Shown here: positions 1-10,450 of the stretch, piece by piece
How positions within the stretch are numbered: position 1 is the stretch's first letter
Layout of the letters: each line of letters starts with the position of its first letter
DNA from: Caloramator sp. E03
Lineage (GTDB): Bacteria; Bacillota; Clostridia; Clostridiales; Caloramatoraceae
Reading direction: 5' to 3'
NCBI RefSeq assembly: GCF_006016075.1
Contig: NZ_CP040093.1
Span: forward strand, 434,001-498,000
Length of the DNA: 64,000 nucleotides
Notes under the pieces: model-generated
What the model was told of the DNA's origin: nothing
The model's database searches: none
What the model saw: only the letters and a program-made list of their open reading frames with translations
Translations under genes and position numbers: made by a program

Positions 1-1386
1 TATATCAATTATCTTAACTTTAAGCTTCTTTCCAAGGTATTCCTTAATATCCTCATCCTTTGATAATCCGACCTGTGAAACTGGCATAAAGGCTTTAACA
101 TCTCCATACTGACACTCAAGGCCGCCCTTGTTTTCCTTAGTTACTATAACATCAATATAATCTTCTTTTTCCTTATATTCATAAAGCTTATTTATAAACT
201 CATCTTTTTCTAGAGCTTTCCTGCTTACTAATACATTTCCTTCTCCATCATTTAGCTTAATTACTTGTAAATCATAAACATCTCCAACTTTAAATTTCTC
301 TTTGAGGTTAACAGGAAAGTTTGATGCTTCTTCAATTGGAAGTATTGCATCGGATTTATAACCAATATCAAAGAATACTTCCTTATCATTTACAAGAAGC
401 ACTGTTCCTTTAACTATACTATCTTCATAAACTTCGTTATATCCTATAAAATATGCATCCATTTCAGAATTTTCATTTGCAATTATATTTTCCTTTTCCA
501 CTGTTTTATTCTCCTTTTTAACTTTAATATTTTGCTCGTTATTTATTTTGCTTATACTATTTAATTTATCTACGACTTCTTTTATTACATAATCTGGAGT
601 TGAAGCTCCTGCCGTTATCCCTATGCTGCTTGCATTCTTTATAGAGTTAAAATCTATTTCATCTACACTTTCAACAAATAACGTCAAAGGACAGTTCTCA
701 CTGCATATTTCATATAGTTTCCTTGTATTTGAGCTTTCCTTTCCACCGACTACAATCATTACATCAACTTTTTTTGAAAGTTCTTTTGCTTCCGTCTGCC
801 TTATTTGTGTAGCATTACATATAGTATTGAAAATCAGCATCTCCTTTGAAATGCCAATAAGATTGCATATTATGTTTCGCCACTTTTCTTCATTGAAAGT
901 CGTTTGAGCTACAATACATACTTTTTCTATATTCTTCGGAAGGTTATTAACATCTTCTACAGTATTTATAATAATTGCACTGTTATCACACCAGCCATTA
1001 ACTCCTTTTATTTCAGGATGCTCTCTATCTCCTATTATAATAATTTTATATCCTAAACTATATTTTTCTTGAACAATCTTATGTATATTCTTAACGTAAG
1101 GGCAAGTAGCATCAACTATAATTGCATTTTTGGCTATAAGGCTATCATAATCTTGCTTTGAGATACCGTGCGATCTTATTATAATCTTTTGTGAATCTTC
1201 GATTTTTGAAATATCCTCAATTAAGTCTATCCCTTTTGATTTTAAATCCTCAATTACCTGCCTGTTATGTATAATAGGCCCTAATGTAGCAGCTTTTTCT
1301 CCTTTTTCAGCTACTTCCTGTGCTTTTTGAACAGCATTTTGAACGCCAAAACAAAAACCAGCACTTTTAGCAATGAATATTTGCAT
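1..1386 (-). CDS. ispH: IspH fused to ribosomal protein S1-type domains (3' end outside window)
   Basis: My reading of the minus strand gives an open frame of 462 codons that runs off the window edge. The first ~285 residues match 4-hydroxy-3-methylbut-2-enyl diphosphate reductase, the last step of the MEP isoprenoid pathway. The three 4Fe-4S cysteines are visible in AGFCFGV (C12), DATCPYV and NTICNAT, with histidines in RSHGI and GDREHPE. After a charged linker come S1 RNA-binding domains (GTVLLVNDKEVFFDIGYKSD onward). IspH-S1 fusions are known in Clostridia. The ATG at 1386 follows AAGGGGG with 6 nt spacing. The C-terminal S1 repeats lie beyond position 1. Confidence 0.93.
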   Translation of the reverse strand, partial: MQIFIAKSAGFCFGVQNAVQKAQEVAEKGEKAATLGPIIHNRQVIEDLKSKGIDLIEDISKIEDSQKIIIRSHGISKQDYDSLIAKNAIIVDATCPYVKNIHKIVQEKYSLGYKIIIIGDREHPEIKGVNGWCDNSAIIINTVEDVNNLPKNIEKVCIVAQTTFNEEKWRNIICNLIGISKEMLIFNTICNATQIRQTEAKELSKKVDVMIVVGGKESSNTRKLYEICSENCPLTLFVESVDEIDFNSIKNASSIGITAGASTPDYVIKEVVDKLNSISKINNEQNIKVKKENKTVEKENIIANENSEMDAYFIGYNEVYEDSIVKGTVLLVNDKEVFFDIGYKSDAILPIEEASNFPVNLKEKFKVGDVYDLQVIKLNDGEGNVLVSRKALEKDEFINKLYEYKEKEDYIDVIVTKENKGGLECQYGDVKAFMPVSQVGLSKDEDIKEYLGKKLKVKIIDI

Positions 1387-1469
1387 ATTAATCCCCCTTA
1401 AAACTATCTAATCTATTACTATCCGTAAAATCTAACTTATTAATTTAGTTTTACGTTAGTATCTCATAT

Positions 1470-2255
1470 TTATAATTGATGAAAAATTGGTTTCATTTTT
1501 TCAAAAGTACAAAATTCTTTAAAACCTATTTTTTTCAATTCATCTTTCACAATCTGAATATTGTGTCCAATATCTTCATCTTTATGAGCATCTGATCCAA
1601 TCGTAATAATTCTTCCTCCTAAATCTTTATATAACTTTAAAATATATTTAGAAGGTGTTAAATCAGCTAATTTATATCTGAAACTTGATGTATTTACTTC
1701 AATACCCTTTTCATGTTCAATTACATGTTTCAATATCTCAATTATTAATTCTTTTACGTTTTCATCAGGGTACTCTCCAAATTTATCATATCTTTTTATC
1801 ATATCCAAATGCCCCAATACACTATATTCATCATATTTCTTTATTACTTTTAATATTTCTTCATAATATCTTTCATTATATTCTTGTTGAGTTTTTCCTT
1901 CTTGGAATTCATAAGTCCAAAATTCTTTATTGTCTACTTGATGGCAAGAAAGAATAACAAAATCAAAGTTATATTTATCAAAATCTTCTTTGAATTTTTC
2001 AATAGTATCCACTTGTATACCAAATTCTATTCCAAGTTTAATATTTATTTCATTCTTATATTTTTCTTTACATCTTTGAAATTCTTTAATATAAGCTTCA
2101 TAATTACAATTTAAATCTGTTTTAACTCCATAATCAACATGCTCAGTAAAACAAATTTCATCAATTCCAAGTGATATTGCTTTTTTAATTTCATCCTCCA
2201 TTTCACAGGTAGAATCATCACTGAAATTGCTATGCACATGATAATCTGCAAACAT
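1470..2255 (-). CDS. PHP-domain phosphatase, HisJ/histidinol-phosphatase family
   Basis: 261 aa. The N-terminus has the PHP metal-binding signature DYHVHSNFSDDS, followed by FTEHVDYG, and near the C-terminus IGSDAHKDEDIG. This is the pattern of the trinuclear-metal HisJ-type histidinol-phosphate phosphatases. No other histidine biosynthesis gene is nearby, so the substrate is uncertain and another phosphoester is possible. A longer frame starts at 2285, but the ATG at 2255 has AAGGAGG eight bases upstream and the family normally begins just before the DxHxH motif. That start leaves a short gap after plsC rather than an overlap. Confidence 0.8.
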   Translation of the reverse strand: MFADYHVHSNFSDDSTCEMEDEIKKAISLGIDEICFTEHVDYGVKTDLNCNYEAYIKEFQRCKEKYKNEINIKLGIEFGIQVDTIEKFKEDFDKYNFDFVILSCHQVDNKEFWTYEFQEGKTQQEYNERYYEEILKVIKKYDEYSVLGHLDMIKRYDKFGEYPDENVKELIIEILKHVIEHEKGIEVNTSSFRYKLADLTPSKYILKLYKDLGGRIITIGSDAHKDEDIGHNIQIVKDELKKIGFKEFCTFEKMKPIFHQL

Positions 2256-2268
2256 TGTGTTATCCTCC

Positions 2269-2847
2269 TTAATCCTTGAGTTCATACAGTTTTTGTATAA
2301 CCATTTGGCTTAATTCAAAGTAATCATCGTTTGTCATTTTTTCCTTTTTATATTTTGTAAAATCAATAGGTTGTCCATATTTTATCTTTATCTTCGAAAA
2401 TAACCTATAATTTCCTGTAATGAGAGTTGGTATTACTACCTTACCTGATTTTATTGCAAACATTGCAACCCCAGGGTTTGCCTTCCCAAATTCACCTGTC
2501 TTTACTCTTGTCCCCTCTGGGAAAAGCCCTATAATCTTTTTTTCTTTTAAAAGCTTTAATGTTAGCTTAATAGCATTCAAATCTGCTTCTCCTCTTCTAA
2601 CTGGATAAGCTCCTAAAGCTGTTAAAAACCTCCTTAAAAATGCATTTTTAAACAACTCTGCCTTAGCCATATACCTAATTTGTTTTGGACATGTTATTCC
2701 AACTACAATAGGATCAAACAATGAAAAATGATTAGGACATATTAATGCTCCATCATCCATTGGTATATTCCCTACACCTTCAACTTCTATTCTATAAATC
2801 GCATTAAATATTATCCAAGCTATATTTTTAATAAAATTATAGAACAT
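2269..2847 (-). CDS. plsC: 1-acyl-sn-glycerol-3-phosphate acyltransferase
   Basis: 192 aa. PlsC-type acyltransferase that makes phosphatidic acid from lysophosphatidate at the inner face of the membrane. The catalytic NHxxxxD motif is NHFSLFD near residue 39, and the glycerol-phosphate-binding motif is FPEGTR near residue 115. The N-terminus is hydrophobic and amphipathic, as is usual for short bacterial PlsC. It lies 4 nt after cmk, and cmk-plsC-ispH is a common clostridial gene order. The ATG follows GGGAGTGAG. Confident at family level; the acyl-chain preference cannot be read from sequence. Confidence 0.92.
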   Translation of the reverse strand: MFYNFIKNIAWIIFNAIYRIEVEGVGNIPMDDGALICPNHFSLFDPIVVGITCPKQIRYMAKAELFKNAFLRRFLTALGAYPVRRGEADLNAIKLTLKLLKEKKIIGLFPEGTRVKTGEFGKANPGVAMFAIKSGKVVIPTLITGNYRLFSKIKIKYGQPIDFTKYKKEKMTNDDYFELSQMVIQKLYELKD

Positions 2848-2851
2848 AATC

Positions 2852-3508
2852 TCACTCCCGTTTGTTTACGATTGAAAGTATTTCATCAACAACTTCGTCT
2901 ATAGATTTTGATGTTGTATCTACTTCAATTGCATCATCAGCTTTCCTTAAAGGATTAACTTTTCTTGTAGAATCGATTCTGTCTCTATTTTCTATATCCT
3001 TACATACATCTTCAAAGGTCACGTTACTTCCCTTTTCTATCATTTCCTTATATCTTCTTTTAGCTCTTTCTTCTACTGAAGCTGTAAGAAAAATTTTATA
3101 ATTAGCGTCTTTAAGTACATTAGTTCCAATATCTCTTCCGTCCATAATAACACTTTTTTTTGCTGCCATATTTTTTTGAATTTCAACAAGCCTCTGCCTA
3201 ACATAAGATTTTGCTGCAACATCCGAAACTTTGCTGCTAACTTCAATAGTTCTAATATCCTTTGAAACATCTTCTCCATCAAGATATATTCTTCCATTTA
3301 TAAAATCAATTTCCGTTTCTTTTAACATACATTCTATTGCATCATCATCATTTAAAGATATACCTTTCCTAATTATTTTTAGTGTTACAGCCCTGTACAT
3401 AGCACCAGTATCTATATATTCTATATTTAGTTTTTCAGCTATAATTTTTGAGATAGTACTTTTTCCAGCACCAGCCGGTCCATCTATTGCTATTATCAAA
3501 TTTCTCAT
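2852..3508 (-). CDS. cmk: Cytidylate kinase
   Basis: 218 aa. Phosphorylates CMP and dCMP to the diphosphates. The P-loop GPAGAGKST lies near the N-terminus, followed by DTGAMYRAVT, which is typical of Cmk. Further on are DGRDIGT and the lid region RKVNPLRKADDAIEVDT. A frame reaches 3523, but the ATG at 3508 has GGAGG six bases upstream and puts the P-loop at the usual distance from the start. It heads the cmk-plsC-PHP-ispH run. Confidence 0.95.
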   Translation of the reverse strand: MRNLIIAIDGPAGAGKSTISKIIAEKLNIEYIDTGAMYRAVTLKIIRKGISLNDDDAIECMLKETEIDFINGRIYLDGEDVSKDIRTIEVSSKVSDVAAKSYVRQRLVEIQKNMAAKKSVIMDGRDIGTNVLKDANYKIFLTASVEERAKRRYKEMIEKGSNVTFEDVCKDIENRDRIDSTRKVNPLRKADDAIEVDTTSKSIDEVVDEILSIVNKRE

Positions 3509-3662
3509 AACATCCTCCATCAAAAAATCACAATATTATATATTCAATACTATTTTAAAAATTCCTTCAACGTAAATTAATAATTCTATAAATCAATTCT
3601 TAAATACTTTTATTCTTCTTTTTTACATGTAACATCTTCCATCATAGTTAATAAAATAAATC

Positions 3663-4886
3663 TTAACAGTTTAAACCTGCACAGTAACCTGTCGAAAAAG
3701 CTATTTGTAGATTAAAGCCACCAGTCAAAGCATCTACGTCTAAAAGCTCCCCTACTATATAAAGTCCTTTTACTATTTTTGATTCCATAGTTGAGGGGTC
3801 AATCTCCTTTACGTTAACTCCACCAGCAGTAATTATTGCCTCTTCGATAGGCCTTGTTCCTGTTATTGTGATTTTAAATTCTTTAAGCAATTTAACAATG
3901 TTTTTCCTTTCATCTTTAGTTATTGAATTAACTTGTTTTTCTGCATCTATACCTGAGAGCTTAATTACAACAGGAATTATCTTTGAAGGTAAAAGCTCAT
4001 TAAGAGAATTTTTAAATTGCTTATTCTTAAACATTTCAAAATCCCTAAGTATCCTTCTATCCAGCTCATTATAATCTAAAGCTGGCTTTAAATCTATTAA
4101 AACTTCAACTTTTTGAGGAAGTATGTCTATTATTTTCCTACTTGCTGATAAAATTATAGGTCCCGATACTCCAAAATGAGTAAAAAGCATTTCTCCAAAA
4201 TCTTTATAGACTATTTTATTTTTATGTTTAACGGATATTTCAACGTTTTTAAGCGAAAGCCCCATAAGCTCCTTTACCCATTCTTCTTCTGCTATTAGAG
4301 GAACAAGTGAAGGTCTTATATCTATTATGCTATGTCCTAACTTTTTAGCAAAATAGTACCCATCTCCTGTAGAACCTGTTAAAGGATAGGATTTACCACC
4401 AGTTGCAAGTATTATAGAATCACACTTTATTTTTTCTCCTCCTTCAATTTCAACTCCCCATATTTTTCCTTTAAAATCAATAATGTCAGTAACTTTAGTA
4501 TTTAGCATTATTTTTACATTGTTCTCATTCAAATACTTTTCAAAGCATTTTATAATATCACTTGATTTATCAGACTCTGGAAATACCCTTCCTCCTCTTT
4601 CTACCTTCAGCTTAACCCCCTTATCTTCTATCATCTTCATCAAATCGTAGTTTGAAAATGTATAAAGGGCACTGTACATAAAATTAGCATTGGTAGTTAT
4701 ATTTTTTATTATCTCTTCAATATCTTTATCAGTAGTTATGTTACATCTTCCTTTTCCTGTAATAAAGAGCTTCTTACCCAATTTTTCATTTTTCTCAATG
4801 AGTATAACCTCTTTTCCTCTTTTTCCTGCAATAATAGCTGCCATCATGCCAGCAGCTCCACCACCAACAACAACTACACGACTCAT
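3663..4886 (-). CDS. HI0933/YhiN-family FAD-dependent oxidoreductase
   Basis: 407 aa. The Rossmann FAD-binding motif VVVGGGAAGMMAA is at the N-terminus, followed by the family signatures KLFITGKGRCNIT, ILATGGKSYPLTGSTGDGY and the C-terminal GGFNLQIAFSTGYCAG. This family (YhiN, HI0933) has no settled enzymatic role. The ATG at 4886 is preceded by AAAGGAG eight bases upstream and overlaps the stop of the upstream phosphatase as ATGA, so the two are translationally coupled. The longer frame from 4910 lies inside the upstream gene and lacks a ribosome binding site. Confidence 0.88.
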   Translation of the reverse strand: MSRVVVVGGGAAGMMAAIIAGKRGKEVILIEKNEKLGKKLFITGKGRCNITTDKDIEEIIKNITTNANFMYSALYTFSNYDLMKMIEDKGVKLKVERGGRVFPESDKSSDIIKCFEKYLNENNVKIMLNTKVTDIIDFKGKIWGVEIEGGEKIKCDSIILATGGKSYPLTGSTGDGYYFAKKLGHSIIDIRPSLVPLIAEEEWVKELMGLSLKNVEISVKHKNKIVYKDFGEMLFTHFGVSGPIILSASRKIIDILPQKVEVLIDLKPALDYNELDRRILRDFEMFKNKQFKNSLNELLPSKIIPVVIKLSGIDAEKQVNSITKDERKNIVKLLKEFKITITGTRPIEEAIITAGGVNVKEIDPSTMESKIVKGLYIVGELLDVDALTGGFNLQIAFSTGYCAGLNC

Positions 4887-5503
4887 ATCTCTATCTCCTT
4901 TAAATGGCAAGTATCATTTATTAAAAGTATGTCATAACTTTCCCCATCATATTCAAGTATATTAAGTGATGTATTATCCTGCCTTATTTTATGTATATTT
5001 GTAACTTCCATACCCATAAGAACTGAAAGCATTACCTTTATTGTAATGCCATGAGATACAATCAATATATTCTTTTCTTTATTTTCATTTAATATTTTTT
5101 CTAATTTACCAATTGCTCTTGAAACTATATCCGGTATCTTCTCTGCATTAGGAATAATTGCAAGATGAGGGCTTTTTCGCCATACATTATAAATATCATT
5201 ATACTTTTCTTGAATTATATTAAAGTTAAGTCCTTCCCAATCTCCAAGACTTATTTCTCTAAACTCTTTGCATTTTTCAACTTCCTTGTTATGTTCTTTA
5301 GCTATAATACATGCTGTTTCATAAGCTCTTTTCAAGTCACTTGAATAAAACAAATCTATATTCTCATCCTTTAATCTTTTAGCAATGGCCATAGCTTGTA
5401 CTCTTCCCTCATAAGATAAAGGTATATCATTACTGCATCCCTGGGCACGTTGAATTTTATTCCATTCGGTTTCTCCATGCCTTACAATATATATCTTTGA
5501 CAT
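4883..5503 (-). CDS. Histidine phosphatase family protein (phosphoglycerate mutase-like)
   Basis: 206 aa. The catalytic RHGETEWN is at residues 8-15, with the second histidine in IVSHGITIKVM. The acid-base Glu region follows FREISLGDWEG. These are the marks of the histidine phosphatase superfamily (GpmB/CobC-like). The small size and lack of an insert suggest a phosphatase rather than a true glycolytic mutase; the substrate is unknown. The start has GGAGG seven bases upstream. It overlaps the next flavoprotein gene by four bases. A second paralogue, cobC, lies at 32388. Confidence 0.85.
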   Translation of the reverse strand: MSKIYIVRHGETEWNKIQRAQGCSNDIPLSYEGRVQAMAIAKRLKDENIDLFYSSDLKRAYETACIIAKEHNKEVEKCKEFREISLGDWEGLNFNIIQEKYNDIYNVWRKSPHLAIIPNAEKIPDIVSRAIGKLEKILNENKEKNILIVSHGITIKVMLSVLMGMEVTNIHKIRQDNTSLNILEYDGESYDILLINDTCHLKEIEI

Positions 5504-5577
5504 AACATTACCTCCACAGCTTATAAATTATAACAATAATAAGAATAACATAATTTATTATCATAAAAAAGTAAAAA

Positions 5578-5610
5578 TGTATAAAAAAGAACCCTCTTAC
5601 GAGGGCTCTT
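5578..5610 (-). terminator. Rho-independent terminator of gdhA
   Basis: On the minus strand a ten-pair stem (AAGAGCCCTC / GAGGGTTCTT, one G-T pair) with a 4-nt loop is followed by a run of T. It begins about a dozen bases past the gdhA stop codon. Confidence 0.9.
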
Positions 5611-5621
5611 TATATTTATAT

Positions 5622-7001
<1,380 letters not shown>

Positions 7002-7041
7002 TCAATAATAAAAATAAAATAAAAATTCAATTCACAATTTC

Positions 7042-7070
7042 ATTATGAATTAATAATTGTTTTTTTTCAA
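7042..7070 (-). promoter_or_regulatory. Putative SigA-type promoter of gdhA
   Basis: On the minus strand, TTGAAA (7070-7065) and CATAAT (7047-7042) are separated by exactly 17 bases, about 50 bases upstream of the gdhA start. Each hexamer matches the vegetative consensus closely. Confidence 0.6.
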
Positions 7071-7185
7071 CACCAGAATACTATATTATTCAAGTTTTAA
7101 TTCAAATTATCACAGTTTTCTTTCACTTTTCTCTATTTTCTAATCCATTTCATATATTACGAATTGTCTGATAATTATTTAACTA

Positions 7186-8082
7186 TTATACATCATTAGT
7201 TCCCCTTGCCCTATAGGTATATATATTATATTCTTCCCATATATTTTCAAGAGTTTTAAAGGTTTCAGATATGTTCTCCTTTTCCCTTAAGCCTACTGCT
7301 ACAATTAATGCGTTTATAAGGCTAAGTGGCGCAACAAGAGAATCAACAAAAGAAGCCATATTGCTTTGGGCTATTAAAGTAAGATCCGAATAGGATGCCA
7401 AAGGTGATAAAAGGCTATCAGTTATGGCAACTACTTTCGCACCTTTACTGTTTGCGAATTTTAAGGCTTCTACCGTTCTACTTGAATACCTTGGAAAACC
7501 TATACCAATTACCATATCCCCCTCTCCAACTCTTAGGAGTTGTTCAAATATATCGCTTACTCCATTTGATACAACTTTAACATTATCAAGTATAAGTCCA
7601 AGATAAAATCCCAAAAAATCCGCAAGAGCCTGTGAACTTCTAAAACCAACTATATAAATTCTTTTTGCATTAAATATTTCATTAACAACGCTATCAAAAA
7701 TGCTGCTATTAATCTTTTCTAATGTAACCCTTATATTTTCCATATCGGCCTTCAAAACGCTTTTTAAGGCATTTTCTTCACTTATAAAATCACTTGATAT
7801 TTCAATTCTTTGAACAGCCGTCAGCTTATTTTTTATTAACTCTTGAAGAGCTGTCTGAAGCTTTGGATAACCACTAAATCCAAGTTCATTAGCAAATCTA
7901 ACTACTGTTGATTCACTAACCCCTACTGTATTTCCAAGTTTTGCAGCAGTCATGAAAGCAGCTTTATCATAATGCTTTAGAATAAACTCAGCTATAAGCT
8001 TTTGCCCTTTGCTCATCCTTGGAAATCTAATTTGTATAAGTTTCATAAGATCATATTTATTGTTGCTTAAGTCTTTTTCCAT
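7186..8082 (-). CDS. MurR/RpiR family transcriptional regulator
   Basis: 298 aa. The N-terminal helix-turn-helix domain contains VGVSESTVVRFANELGFSGY, which is diagnostic of RpiR regulators. The C-terminal SIS domain (YIVGFRSSQALADF, GDMVIGIGFPRYS) normally binds a phosphosugar. The frame extends to 8121, but the ATG at 8082 follows GAGGTG seven bases upstream. No sugar-metabolism gene is adjacent, so the ligand and target genes are unknown. Proximity to gdhA, which has its own promoter, is not evidence that it controls gdhA. Confidence 0.85.
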   Translation of the reverse strand: MEKDLSNNKYDLMKLIQIRFPRMSKGQKLIAEFILKHYDKAAFMTAAKLGNTVGVSESTVVRFANELGFSGYPKLQTALQELIKNKLTAVQRIEISSDFISEENALKSVLKADMENIRVTLEKINSSIFDSVVNEIFNAKRIYIVGFRSSQALADFLGFYLGLILDNVKVVSNGVSDIFEQLLRVGEGDMVIGIGFPRYSSRTVEALKFANSKGAKVVAITDSLLSPLASYSDLTLIAQSNMASFVDSLVAPLSLINALIVAVGLREKENISETFKTLENIWEEYNIYTYRARGTNDV

Positions 8083-8197
8083 GACATCACACCTCATATC
8101 TAAAAATAAAGAATTCTGCAAGAAAATTTATTATGAATTTCTTTTTTGCATGTTCATTTTATCATTTTTTTCATATATTTGCAATATATCCTTCAAA

Positions 8198-8386
8198 TTA
8201 TTTCAGGTGTGATTCGCTTGTATCATATATTGATAAGATGTCCTTGCCATCTTTTCTTGCAAGTCCGAATATTATACCCCTTTGTTTAAGATTTTTATTT
8301 AGAAAATCAACAACTTTGTACATATTCTCATACTCATCAAATTCCATTATAGCAATTAGTTTTAAATTCTCATGTTTAATATTCAT
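8198..8386 (-). CDS. Small DUF4264 (YpmA-like) protein
   Basis: 62 aa. The core MYKVVDFLNKNLKQRGIIFGLA resembles Bacillus YpmA and the DUF4264 family, whose function is unknown. A longer frame from 8446 lies inside surE. The ATG at 8386 has GGGAGG seven bases upstream, and that ribosome binding site is embedded in the last codons of surE. The two genes are adjacent and probably co-transcribed. Confidence 0.75.
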   Translation of the reverse strand: MNIKHENLKLIAIMEFDEYENMYKVVDFLNKNLKQRGIIFGLARKDGKDILSIYDTSESHLK

Positions 8387-8387
8387 G

Positions 8388-9164
8388 CTAAACCTCCCTA
8401 AACCATTGTGAAACGTCTTTAAGTATTTTAAAATTTGTAAGATCATAATGAAGAGGTGTTACCGTTACAAATCCCCTTTTAATATTATATACATCTGTGT
8501 TTTCCTCATCAATATCATTAGGTGTACCTGTTAAGCTGTATCCTATCGTACCATCTTCCATAGCTGACTCAATATAGCAGTTTTGATATATCCTGTTCCC
8601 CAACTGACATACCTTTATTCCTTTTATTTTATCCCTATCAATAGGAGGAACGTTTATATTAAGAACTATATCTTCTGACATATTATTTTTAACAGAATAT
8701 CTTAATATTATCTTTGCATACTCAGCAGCAGCTCTATATATATTTCTATCTTGAAAGTCCAAAGTTTCATCATATCCTAAAGACACTGCTATAGAAGGTA
8801 TTTTATAAATTGCGCCTTCAATAGCAGCAGATACTGTTCCAGAATAAATTACATCTGTGCCAAGATTATACCCCTGATTTATTCCTGATATTATTTTATC
8901 AAACTTATATGATGAAATTTTGTCAATTGCAATTTTAACACAATCAACTGGCGTACCATCAACGCTAAATGCCTTTGATTTTATTCCTTCAATCTTTACT
9001 TCTCTTATAACAAGAGGTCTATGAAGTGTAAGTGAATGCCCGCTGGCACTTCTTTGTTCACTTGGTGCAACTACAATAACATCATTTTCCTCCTCTATTT
9101 GCTTAACAAGTGTATGTAACCCAGGTGAATTTATCCCATCATCATTTGTAATCAGTATTCTCAT
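8388..9164 (-). CDS. surE: 5'/3'-nucleotidase SurE
   Basis: 258 aa. Metal-dependent nucleoside monophosphatase (survival protein E). The N-terminal NDDG motif (residues 7-10), APSEQRSASGHSLTLHRPL, and SGINQGYNLGTDVIYSGTVSAA contain the metal-binding Asp/Asn/Ser residues and are diagnostic. The length is typical. The start follows GGAGG with 7 nt spacing. It faces away from the unknown gene at 9262; a 97-bp intergenic region separates them and must hold both promoters. Confidence 0.95.
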   Translation of the reverse strand: MRILITNDDGINSPGLHTLVKQIEEENDVIVVAPSEQRSASGHSLTLHRPLVIREVKIEGIKSKAFSVDGTPVDCVKIAIDKISSYKFDKIISGINQGYNLGTDVIYSGTVSAAIEGAIYKIPSIAVSLGYDETLDFQDRNIYRAAAEYAKIILRYSVKNNMSEDIVLNINVPPIDRDKIKGIKVCQLGNRIYQNCYIESAMEDGTIGYSLTGTPNDIDEENTDVYNIKRGFVTVTPLHYDLTNFKILKDVSQWFREV

Positions 9165-9261
9165 ATATATACCTCCATTTTATATATCATATTTATTATA
9201 TATTTATATTTAAATAAACATACTAATTGTATGCTGTATTTTATTGAAAGGGTGCATAATA

Positions 9262-9912
9262 ATGATTCAAATAGACGACGCAGGAAGTGGAAGCCTTGTT
9301 GGAGGAACTATTATTGGAATAATACGGACTGAGACATTAGATTATTTTTACGACATAATTCCTATTGAATTATTTAAAACTCCATATTTTGAAGAAAAAA
9401 AATATAAAGATTATTGTATTAACATAATAAAAGAAGGCTTTGAAAACTTAAAGGTTTCAAAGGATGAAAATGTTCAAATTTGCCAAGGTTATATATTTGA
9501 CAAGGCAAGGGATTATTTAAAAGAAAAAGGATATAATTTTTTAAGTGTAAAAATCTCTGAACCACTTCAGAGCATTATAGAAGAAACATTTATGGACTAT
9601 GCAATAGGCCTTGGCATACCATTAGACTATCTCCAATATACTAAATATCCTTTTCATTTTCATAGGCTTTTAAAATGGGTTTTAGCTGATTATAAAGAAA
9701 GACAAAAACTTTGTAAAACCGGATGGAACAGCTATAAAAAATACAGCTCAGTAAAAACCGAGCATTATACTGATTATCTTTTTAGCCCTAACTTTAGATG
9801 TTTAAAATGTGGTAATATAATAAAAGTACCATCTAAAGTCAGCGTAATTAGATTTATAACAAATAAAGAGTATTTTATATATCTTCATGAAGGCTGCTAT
9901 TCTTCTCAATAG
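9262..9912 (+). CDS. Conserved clostridial protein of unknown function
   Basis: 216 aa, no assignable function. It begins MIQIDDAGSGSLVGG, contains a KYPFHFHR stretch and, near the C-terminus, a lone C-x2-C pair (RCLKCGNII) followed by a later Cys (HEGCYSSQ) that could bind a metal. No signal peptide or membrane segment is seen. The ATG at 9262 follows AAAGGGTG; an upstream TTG at 9244 lacks a ribosome binding site. Its 3' end overlaps the convergent methyltransferase gene by 38 bases. I recall related proteins in other clostridia but no role. Confidence 0.7.
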   Translation: MIQIDDAGSGSLVGGTIIGIIRTETLDYFYDIIPIELFKTPYFEEKKYKDYCINIIKEGFENLKVSKDENVQICQGYIFDKARDYLKEKGYNFLSVKISEPLQSIIEETFMDYAIGLGIPLDYLQYTKYPFHFHRLLKWVLADYKERQKLCKTGWNSYKKYSSVKTEHYTDYLFSPNFRCLKCGNIIKVPSKVSVIRFITNKEYFIYLHEGCYSSQ

Positions 9913-10450
9913 CAATAAGGCAAGGTGCTTCCTCCCTATTTATAAAACTTACTTCCATTATTGAATATTTTTTGGGGCTTAATTCCTTCAAATATTTTAA
10001 TATATATTCCCTTTCTTTTTTGCCTTCCTCATGGGGATAAGCAACTATTGTAATCAAACCTCCAGGCAATAATAGTTTTAAGCCCTTTTCTAAAGCTGCT
10101 ATAGTAGTTTCAGGTTTTGTAACTATATTTTTATTACCTTTAGGAAGATATCCAAGGTTAAACATTACTGCCTTTACTCCATCAGTTATATATTTATCCA
10201 TATTTTCATGTCCATCATTAATCAGTATAACATTGCTTATATTATTTTTCTTTAATATTATGTTAAAATTATCTACTGCCACCTTTTGTATATCAAAAGA
10301 ATATACTTTTCCATATTTTACTATACCACTTAAAAACAAAGTATCATTTCCATTTCCAAGAGTAGCATCAACAACTATATCTTCACTATTTAGTTTTTTT
10401 TCGATTAAATTCTTAGCCATGCCAGTAGCTTTTATAATTATATCAAACAT
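9875..10450 (-). CDS. mnmM: SAM-dependent methyltransferase, MnmM/YtqB family
   Basis: 191 aa. The SAM-binding motif is VDATLGNGNDTLFL near residue 29, followed by MFNLGYLPKGNK, GLKLLLPGGLITIVAYPHEEG and NREEAPCLIAIEK. This pattern matches B. subtilis YtqB, reported as MnmM, which methylates nm5s2U34 in tRNA. Two adjacent ATGs exist (10453, 10450); the second sits six bases from AGGAGG and is preferred. The start overlaps the end of the kinase-like gene. At the 3' end the gene overlaps the convergent unknown gene. Confidence 0.8.
   Translation of the reverse strand: MFDIIIKATGMAKNLIEKKLNSEDIVVDATLGNGNDTLFLSGIVKYGKVYSFDIQKVAVDNFNIILKKNNISNVILINDGHENMDKYITDGVKAVMFNLGYLPKGNKNIVTKPETTIAALEKGLKLLLPGGLITIVAYPHEEGKKEREYILKYLKELSPKKYSIMEVSFINREEAPCLIAIEKNSSLHEDI

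Noticed and set aside
1424-1454. Weak inverted repeat between ispH and the PHP gene
   Set aside because: The arms (CGTAAAATCTAA and complement) are interrupted and no T-run follows; not enough for a terminator call.
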